Positions 52,433-62,469 of a DNA stretch of 64,000 bases are shown in pieces (position 1 is the stretch's first letter; each line of letters opens with the position of its first letter). This stretch comes from Fistularia commersonii (Eukaryota; Chordata; Actinopteri; Syngnathiformes; Fistulariidae): the NCBI GenBank assembly GCA_037954325.1, contig JBBMNZ010000030.1:12586501-12650500 (forward strand), written 5' to 3'. A program made the position numbers and the translations under genes. The notes under the pieces were generated by a model. That model ran no database searches. It was not told where the DNA came from and saw nothing but the letters and a program-made list of their open reading frames with translations.

Positions 52433-55400
52433 TGGAAATAACTAATGAATTTCATCAAGCTGGTTTCTGCTGTTTAAATATGGTAATAAGGACATGATTC
52501 TGCACAATACATGTCAAATTCAGTGTAATCCCTTCACATGTTCAAAAGATACAGCCATTCGTTCAAATAGTGCTTATCTCACCGAATTGAAGCGTTTTTG
52601 ATTTGGAGTGCAAATAACTAATGAATTTCATCAAGCAGGTTTCTGCTTTTGAAATATGTTGTTTAGGACATGATTCTGCACAATATATGTCAAATTTAGT
52701 GTAATCCCTTCACAGGTTCAAAAGATATAGCCATTCGTTCAAAAAGTGCTTTTCTCACAGAGTTGAAGCGTTTTTGATAAGGAGTAAGAAATAACTTTTG
52801 AATTTCATCAAGCTGGTTTCTGCTGTTTAAATATGTTGTTTAGGACATGATTCTGCACAATATATATCAAATTCAGTGTAATCCAGATACAAGTCTAAAA
52901 GATATAGCCATAAGGTCAAAAAGTGCTTAACTCACCGAGTTGAAGCGTTTTCGATCAGGAGTGGAAATTACTAATGAATTTCACCAAGCTGGTTTTTGCT
53001 GTTGAAATATGTTGTTTAGGACATGACTCTGCAAAATATATGTCAAATTTAGTGTAATCCAGATACAAGTTTAAAAGATATAGCCATAAGTTCAAAAAGT
53101 GCCTAACTCACCGAGTTGAAGCGTTTTTGATTAGGAGTGGAAATAACTTTTGCTTTTCATCACGCTGGTTTTTGCTGTTTAAATATGTTGTTTAGGACAT
53201 GATTCTGCATAATATATGTCAAATTCAGTTTAATCCCTTCACAGGTTCAAAAGATATAGCCATTCGTTAAAAAGTGCTTATCTCATCGAGTTGAAGCGTT
53301 TTTGTTTAGGAGTGGAAATAACTAATGAATTTCATCAAGCTGGTTTCCGCTTTTGAAATATGTTTTTTAGGACATGATTCTGCACAATATATATCAAATT
53401 CAGTGTAATCCAGATACAAGTTTAAAAGATATAGCCATAAGGTCAAAAAGTGCTTATCTCACCGAGTTGAAGCGTTTTTGATAAGGAGTGGAAATAACTA
53501 ATGAATTTCATCAAGCTGGTTTCTGCTGTTTAAAAATGGTAATAAGGACATGATTCTGCACAATACATGTCAAATTCAGTGTAATCCCTTCACATGTTCA
53601 AAAGATACAGCCATTCGTTCAAATAGTGCTTATATCACCGAATTGAAGCGTTTTTGATTAGGAGTGGAAATAACTAATGAATTTCATCAATCAGGTTTCT
53701 GCTTTTGAAATATGTTGTTTAGGACATGATTCTGCACAATATATGTCAAATTTAGTGTAATCCCTTCACAAGTTAAAAAGATATAGCCATTCGTTCAAAA
53801 AGTGCTTTTCTCACAGAGTTGAAGCGTTTTTGATAAGGAGTAAGAAATAACTTTTGAATTTCATCAAGCTGGTTTCTGCTGTTTAAATATGTTGTTTAGG
53901 ACATGATTCTGCACAATATATATCAAATTCAGTGTAATCCAGAAACAAGTCTAAAAGATATAGCCATAAGGTCAAAAAGTGCTTAACTCACCGAGTTGAA
54001 GCGTTTTCGATCAGGAGTGGAAATTACTAATGAATTTCACCAAGCTGGTTTTTGCTGTTGAAATATGTTGTTTAGGACATGACTCTGCAAAATATATGTC
54101 AAATTTAGTGTAATCCAGATACAAGTTTAAAAGATATAGCCATAAGTTCAAAAAGTGCCTAACTCACCGAGTTGAAGCGTTTTTGATTAGGAGTGGAAAT
54201 AACTTTTGCTTTTCATCACGCTGGTTTTTGCTGTTTAAATATGTTGTTTAGGACATGATTCTGCATAATATATGTCAAATTCAGTTTAATCCCTTCACAG
54301 GTTCAAAAGATATAGCCATTCGTTAAAAAGTGCTTATCTCATCGAGTTGAGGCGTTTTTGTTTAGGAGTGGAAATAACTAATGAATTTCATCAAGCTGGT
54401 TTCCGCTTTTGAAATATGTTTTTTAGGACATGATTCTGCACAATATATATCAAATTCAGTGTAATCCAGATACAAGTTTAAAAGATATAGCCATAAGGTC
54501 AAAAAGTGCTTATCTCACCGAGTTGAAGCGTTTTTGATAAGGAGTGGAAATAACTAATGAATTTCATCAAGCTGGTTTCTGCTGTTTAAATATGGTAATA
54601 AGGACATGATTCTGCACAATACATGTCAAATTCAGTGTAATCCCTTCACATGTTCAAAAGATACAGCCATTCGTTCAAATAGTGCTTATCTCACCGAATT
54701 GAAGCGTTTTTGATTAGGAGTGGAAATAACTAATGAATTTCATCAATCAGGTTTCTGCTTTTGAAATATGTTGTTTAGGACATGATTCTGCACAATATAT
54801 GTCAAATTTAGTGTAATCCCTTCACAAGTTCAAAAGATATAGCCATTCGTTCAAAAAGTGCTTTTCTCACAGAGTTGAAGCGTTTTTGATAAGGAGTAAG
54901 AAATAACTTTTGAATTTCATCAAGCTGGTTTCTGCTGTTTAAATATGTTGTTTAGGACATGATTCTGCACAATATATATCAAATTCAGTGTAATCCAGAA
55001 ACAAGTCTAAAAGATATAGCCATAAGGTCAAAAAGTGCTTAACTCACCGAGTTGAAGCGTTTTCGATCAGGAGTGGAAATTACTAATGAATTTCACCAAG
55101 CTGGTTTTTGCTGTTGAAATATGTTGTTTAGGACATGACTCTGCAAAATATATGTCAAATTGAGTGTAATCCAGATACAAGTTTAAAAGATATAGCCATA
55201 AGTTCAAAAAGTGCCTAACTCACCGAGTTGAAGCGTTTTTGATTAGGAGTGGAAATAACTTTTGCTTTTCATCACGCTGGTTTTTGCTGTTTAAATATGT
55301 TGTTTAGGACATGATTCTGCATAATATATGTCAAATTCAGTTTAATCCCTTCACAGGTTCAAAAGATATAGCCATTCGTTAAAAAGTGCTTATCTCATCG

Positions 55401-56160
55401 AGTTGAAGCGTTTTTGTTTAGGAGTGGAAATAACTAATGAATTTCATCAAGCTGGTTTCCGCTTTTGAAATATGTTTTTTAGGACATGATTCTGCACAAT
55501 ATATATCAAATTCAGTGTAATCCAGATACAAGTTTAAAAGATATAGCCATAAGGTCAAAAAGTGCTTATCTCACCGAGTTGAAGCGTTTTTGATAAGGAG
55601 TGGAAATAACTAATGAATTTCATCAAGCTGGTTTCTGCTGTTTAAATATGGTAATAAGGACATGATTCTGCACAATACATGTCAAATTCAGTGTAATCCC
55701 TTCACAGGTTCAAAAGATACTGTCATTCGTTCAAATAGTGCTTATCTCACCGAATTGAAGCGTTTTTGATTAGGAGTGGAAATAACTAATGAATTTCATC
55801 AAGCAGGTTTCTGCTTTTGAAATATGTTGTTTAGGACATGATTCTGCACAATATATGTCAAATTTAGTGTAATCCCTTCACAGGTTCAAAAGATATAGCC
55901 ATTCGTTCAAAAAGTGCTTTTCTCACAGAGTTGAAGCGTTTTTGATAAGGAGTAAGAAATAACTTTTGAATTTCATCAAGCTGGTTTCTGCTGTTTAAAT
56001 ATGTTGTTTAGGACATGATTCTGCACAATATATATCAAATTCAGTGTAATCCAGATACAAGTCTAAAAGATATAGCCATAAGGTCAAAAAAAGCTTAACT
56101 CACCGAGTTGAAGCGTTTTCGATCAGGAGTGGAAATTACTAATGAATTTCACCAAGCTGG
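52417..56160. repeat. 6-monomer (1056-bp) higher-order repeat, about 3.5 copies
   Basis: Units run 52417-53472, 53473-54528 and 54529-55584, with a partial fourth from 55585. 'ggagtaagaaataac' falls at 52781, 53837, 54893 and 55949, each exactly 1056 bp apart. Each unit holds, in order, monomers marked 'atggtaataagg' (or 'taaaaatggtaataagg'), 'gcaggtttctgcttttg' (or 'tcaggtttctgc'), 'gagtaagaaataac', 'cgatcaggagtggaaattac', 'tgcttttcatcacgctgg' and 'ggtttccgcttttg'. This is the most regular higher-order repeat in the window. Confidence 0.9.
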
Positions 56161-56239
56161 TTTCTGCTGTTGAAATATGTTGTTTAGGACATGACTCTGC
56201 AAAATATATGTCAAATTTAGTGTAATCCAGATACAAGTT

Positions 56240-59200
56240 TAAAAGATATAGACATAAGGTCAAAAAGTGCTTAACTCACCGAGTTGAAGCGTTTTTGATT
56301 AGGAGTGGAAATAACTTTTGCTTTACATCACGCTGGTTTTTGCTGTTTAAATATGTTGTTCATGACATGATTCTGCATAATATATGTCAAATTCAGTTTA
56401 ATCCCTTCACATGTTCAAAAGATATAGCCATTCGTTCAAAAAGTGCTTATCTCATCGAGTTGAAGCGTTTTTGATTAGGAGTGGAAATAACTAATGAATT
56501 TCATCAAGCTGGCTTCTGCCATTGAAATATGTTATTTAGGACATGATTCTGAATAATATATATCAAATTTAGTGTTAATCCCTTCACAAGTTATAAAGTT
56601 ATAGCCATTCGTTCAAAAAGTGCTTATCTCACCGAGTTGAAGCATTTTTGATTGGGAGTGGAAATAACTAATGAATTTCATCAAGCTGGTTTCTGCTGTT
56701 GAAATATGTTGTTTAGGACCTGATTCTGCACAATATATGTCAAATTTAGTGTAATCCCTTCACAGATTCAAAAGTAATAGCCATTCGTTCAAAAAGTGCT
56801 AATGTCACCGAGTTGAAGCGTTTTTGATTAGGAGTGGAAATAACTAATGAATTTCATCAAGCTGGTTTCTGCTGTTTAAATATGTTGTTTAGGACATGAT
56901 TCTGAATAATATATTTCAAATTCAGTTTAATCCCTTCACAGGTTCAAAAGATATAGCCATTCGTTCAAATAGTGCTTATCTCACCGAATTGAAGCGTTTT
57001 TGATTAGGAGTGGAAATAACTGATGAATTTCATCAAGCTGGTTTCTGCTGTTTAAATATGTTTTTTAGGACATGACTCTGCACAATATATGTCAAATTGA
57101 GTGTAATCCAGATACAAGTTTAAAAGATATAGCCATAAGGTCAAAAAGTGCTTAACTCACTGAGTTGAAGCGTTTTTGATTAGGAGTGGAAATAACTAAT
57201 GAATTTCATCAAGCAGGTTTCTGCTTTTGAAATATGTTTTTTAGGACATGATTCTGCACAATATATGTCAAATTCAGTGTAATCCAGCCACAAGTTCAAA
57301 AGATATAGCCATAAGGTCAAAAAGTGCTTAACTCTCTGAGTTGAAGCGTTTTTGATCAGGAGGAAATAACTTTTGCTTTTCATCACGCTGGTTTCTGCTG
57401 TTTAAATATGTTGTTTAGGACATGATTCTGAATAATATATATCAAATTCAGTTTAATCCCTTCACAGGTTCAAAAGATATAGCCATTCGTTGAAAAAGTG
57501 CTTATCTCACCGAGTTGAAGCGTTTTTGATTAGGAGTGGAAATAACTAATGAATTTCATCAAGCTGGCTTCTGCTGATGAAATATGTTATTTAGGACATG
57601 ATTCTGCACAATATGTGTCAAATTTAGTGTTAATCCCTTCACAAGTTGAAAAGTTATAGCCATTCGTTCAAAAAGTGATTATCTCACCGGTTTGAAGCAT
57701 TTTTGATAAGGAGTGGAAATAACTAATGAATTTCATCAAGCTGGTTTCTGCTGTTTAAATATGTTGTTTAGGACATGATTCTGCACAACATATATCAAAT
57801 TCAGTGTAATCCAGATACAAGTTTAAAAGATATAGCCATAAGGTCAAAAAGTGCTTAACTCACCGAGTTGAAGCGTTTTCGATCAGGAGTGGAAATTACT
57901 AATGAATTTCATCAAGCTGGTTTCTGCTGTTGAAATATGTTGTTTAGGACATGACTCTGCAAAATATATGTCAAATTTAGTGTAATCCAGATACAAGTTT
58001 AAAAGATATAGCCATAAGGTCAAAAAGTGCTTAACTCACCGAGTTGAAGCGTTTTTGATTAGCAGTGGAAATAACTTTAGCTTTACATCACGCTGGTTTT
58101 TGCTGTTTAAATATGTTATTCATGACATGATTCTGCATAATATATGTCAAATTCAGTTTAATCCCTTCACATGTTCAAAAGATATAGCCATTCGTTCAAA
58201 AAGTGCTTATCTCATCGAGTTGAATCGTTTTTGATTAGGAGTGGAAATAACTAATGAATTTCATCAAGCTGGCTTCTGCTGTTGAAATATGTTATTTAGG
58301 ACATGATTCTGAATAATATATATCAAATTTAGTGTTAATCCCTTCACAAGTTACAAAGTTATAGCCATTCGTTCAAAAAGTGCTTATCTCACCGAGTTGA
58401 AGCGTTTTTGATTAGGAGTGGAAATAACTAATGAATTTCATCAAGCTGGTTTCTGCTGTTGAAATATGTTGTTTAGGACATGATTCTGCACAATATATGT
58501 CAAATTTAGTGTAATCCCTTCACAGATTCAAAAGATATAGCCATTCGTTGAAAAAATGCTAATCTCACCGAGTTGAAGCGTTTTTGATTAGGAGTGGAAA
58601 TAACTAATGAATTTCATCAAGCTGGTTTCTGCTGTTTAAATATGTTGTTTAGGACATGATTCTGAATAATATATGTCATATTCAGTTTAATCCCTTCACA
58701 GGTTCAAAAGATATAGCCATTCGTTCAAATAGTGCTTATCTCACCGAATTGAAGCGTTTTTGATTAGGAGTGGAAATAACTGATGAATTTCATCAAGCTG
58801 GTTTCTGCTGTTTAAATATGTTTTTTAGGACATGACTCTGCACAATATATGTCAAATTGAGTGTAATCCAGATACAAGTTTAGAAGATATAGTCATAAGT
58901 TCAAAAAGTGCTTATCTCACCGAGTTGAAGCGTTTTTGATTAGGAGTGGAAATAACTAATGAATTTCATCAAGCTGGTTTCTGCTGTTGAAATATGTTGT
59001 TTAGGACATGACTCTGCAAAATATATGTCAAATTTAGTGTAATCCAGATACAAGTTTAAAAGATATAGCCATAAGGTCAAAAAGTGCTTAACTCACCGAG
59101 TTGAAGCGTTTTTGATTAGGAGTGGAAATAACTTTTGCTTTACATCACGCTGGTTTTTGCTGTTTAAATATGTTGTTCATGACATGATTCTGCATAATAT

Positions 59201-59860
59201 ATGTCAAATTCAGTGTAATCCCTTCACATGTTCAAAAGATATAGCCATTCGTTCAAAAAGTGCTTATCTCACCGTGTTGAAGCGTTTTTGATTAGGAGTG
59301 GAAAAAACTAATGAATTTCATCAAGCTGGCTTCTGCTGTTGAAATATGTTTTTTAGGACATGATTCTGCACAATATATGTCAAATTTAGTGTTAATCCCC
59401 TCACAAGTTGAAAAGTTATAGCCATTCGTTCAAAATGTGCTTATCTCACCGATTTGAAGGGTTTTTGATAAGGAGTGGAAATAACTAATGAATTTCATCA
59501 AGCTGGTTTCTGCTGTTGAAATATGTTGTTTAGGACATGATTTTGCACAATATATGTCAAATTTAGTGTAATCCCTTCACAGGTTCAAAAGTAATAGCCA
59601 TTCGTTCAAAAAGTGATAATCTCACCGAGTTGAAGCGTTTTTGATTAGGAGTGGAAATAACTGATGAATTTCATCAAGCTGGCTTCTGCTGTTGAAATAT
59701 GTTGTTCAGGACATGATTCTGCACAATATATGTCAAATTCAGTGTAATCCAGCCACAAGTTCAAAAGATATAGCCAAAAGGTCAAAAAGTGCCTAACTCA
59801 CCGAGTTGAAGCGTTTTTGATAATGAGTGGAAATAACTAATGAATTTCATCAAGCTGGTT
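56240..59860. repeat. Right-arm duplication, copy 2
   Basis: This is the counterpart of 47600-51210. It lacks the 529-bp tandem pair, carries extra monomers at about 58440-58600 and 58920-59280, and has a 3-bp deletion ('gatcaggaggaaataac', about 57356) absent from copy 1. A 207-base reverse-strand open frame here is a by-product of the satellite. Confidence 0.78.
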
Positions 59861-61310
59861 TCTGCTTTTGAAATATGTTTTTTAGGACATGATTCTGCAC
59901 AATATATGTCAAATTCAGTGTAATCCAGCCACAAGTTCAAAAGATATAGCCATAAGGTCAAAAAGTGCTTAACTCTCTGAGTTGAAGCGTTTTTGATCAG
60001 GAGGAAATAACTTTTGCTTTTCATCACGCTGGTTTCTGCTGTTTAAATATGTTGTTTAGGACATGATTCTGAATAATATATATCAAATTCAGTTTAATCC
60101 CTTCACAGGTTCAAAAGATATAGCCATTCGTTGAAAAAGTGCTTATCTCACCGAGTTGAAGCGTTTTTGATTAGGAGTTGAAATAACTAATGAATTTTAT
60201 CAAGCTGGCTTCTGCTGATGAAATATGTTATTTAGGACATGATTCTGCACAATATGTGTCAAATTTAGTGTTAATCCCTTCACAAGTTGAAAAGTTATAG
60301 CCATTCGTTCAAAAAGTGATTATCTCACCGGTTTGAAGCGTTTTTGATAAGGAGTGGAAATAACTAATGAATTTCATCAAGCTGGTTTCTGCTGTTTAAA
60401 TATGTTGTTTAGGACATGATTCTGCACAATATATATCTAATTCAGTGTAATCCAGATACAAGTTTAAAAGATATAGCCATAAGGTCAAAAAGTGCTTAAC
60501 TCACCGAGTTGAAGCGTTTTCGATCAGGAGTGGAAATAACTTTTGCTTTTCATCACGCTGGTTTCTGCTGTTTAAATATGTTGTTTAGGACATGATTCTG
60601 AATAATATATATCAAATTCAGTTTAATCCCTTCACAGGTTCAAAAGATATAGCCATTCGTTGAAAAAGTGCTTATCTCACCGAGTTGAAGCGTTTTTGAT
60701 TAGGAGTGGAAATAACTAATGAATTTCATCAAGCTGGCTTCTGCTGATGAAATATGTTATTTAGGACATGATTCTGCACAATATGTGTCAAATTTAGTGT
60801 TAATCCCTTCACAAGTTGAAAAGTTATAGCCATTCGTTCAAAAAGTGATTATCTCACCGGTTTGAAGCATTTTTGATAAGGAGTGGAAATAACTAATGAA
60901 TTTCATCAAGCTGGTTTCTGCTGTTGAAATATGTTGTTTAGGACATGATTCTGCACAACATATATCAAATTCAGTGTAATCCAGATACAAGTTTAAAAGA
61001 TATAGCCATAAGGTCAAAAAGTGCTTAACTCACCGAGTTGAAGCGTTTTCGATCAGGAGTGGAAATTACTAATGAATTTCATCAAGCTGGTTTCTGCTGT
61101 TGAAATATGTTGTTTAGGACATGACTCTGCAAAATATATGTCAAATTTAGTGTAATCCAGATACAAGTTTAAAAGATATAGCCATAAGGTCAAAAAGTGC
61201 TTAACTCACCGAGTTGAAGCGTTTTTGATTAGGAGTGGAAATAACTTTTGCTTTACATCACGCTGGTTTTTGCTGTTTAAATATGTTGTTCATGACATGA
61301 TTCTGCATAA
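59821..61310. repeat. Third relative of the right-arm duplication
   Basis: The segment shares the 3-bp deletion 'gatcaggaggaaataac' with about 57356 at a shift of 2641 bp (15 monomers plus 1), but shares the internal three-monomer duplication with 48723-49780. It is therefore a mosaic of two relatives, as expected from repeated unequal exchange. Confidence 0.72.
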
Positions 61311-62469
61311 TATATGTCAAATTTAGTGTAATCCCTTCACAGGTTCAAAAGTAATAGCCATTCGTTCAAAAAGTGATAATCTCACCGAGTTGAAGCGTTT
61401 TTGAATAGGAGTGGAAATAACTGATGAATTTCATCAAGCTGGCTTCTGCTGTTGAAATATGTTGTTCAGGACATGATTCTGCACAATATATGTCAAATTC
61501 AGTGTAATCCAGCCACATGTTCAAAAGATATAGCCAAAAGGTCAAAAAGTGCTTAACTCACCGAGTTGAAGCGTTTTTGATAAGGAGTGGAAATAACTAA
61601 TGAATTTCATCTAGCTGGTTTCTGCTTTTGAAATATGTTGTTTAGGTCATGATTCTGCAAAATATATGTCAAATTTAGTGTAATCCCTTCACAGGTTCAA
61701 AAGTTATAGCCATTCGTTCAAAAAGTGCTTATCTCACCGTGTTGAAGCGTTTTTGATTAGGAGTGGAAATAACTAATGAATTTCATCAAGCTGGTTTCTG
61801 CTGATGAAATATGTTGTTAAGGACATGAATCTTCAAAATATATGTCAAATTCAGGGTAATCCAGCTACAAGTTCAAAAGATATAGCCATTCGTTCAAAAA
61901 GTGCTTATCTCACTGAGTTGAATCGTTTTTTATTAGGAGTGGAAATAACTAATGAATTTCACCAAGCTGGTTTCTGCTGTTGAAATTTGTTGTTTAGGAC
62001 ATGATTCTGCACAATATATGTCAAATTTAGTGTAATCCCTTCACAGGTTCAAAAGATATAGTCATTCGTTCAAAAAGTGGTTATCTCACGGAGGTGAGGC
62101 GTTTTTGATTAGGAGTGGAAATAACCAATAAACTTCATCAAGCTGGCTTCTGCTGTTGAAATATGTTGTTCAGGACATGATTCTGCTCAATATATGTCAA
62201 ATTCAGTGTAATCCAGCCAAAAGTTCAAAAGATATAGCCATAATGTCAAAAAGTGCTTTACTCACCGAGTTGAAGCGTTTTTGATTAGGAGTGGAAACAA
62301 GTTTTGCTTTTCATCAAGCTGGTTTCTGCTTTTTGAATTAGTTGTTTCGGAAATGATTCTGCATAATATATGTCAAATTCAGTTTAATCGCTTCACAGGT
62401 TCAAAAGATATAGCATTTCGTTGAAAAAGTGCTTATCTCACCGAGTTGAAGCGTTCTTGATAAGGAGTG
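61311..62469. repeat. Mixed family A monomers
   Basis: About 6.6 monomers repeat types seen at 50940-51420 ('tgataatctcac', 'gccaaaaggtc', 'gttgttcaggacatg') and 52240-52430. A monomer near 61800 has 'catgaatcttcaaaatat'. One near 62080 has 'cacggaggtgaggcg' and 'aaccaataaacttc', changes I saw nowhere else. No other sequence is present. Confidence 0.78.
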
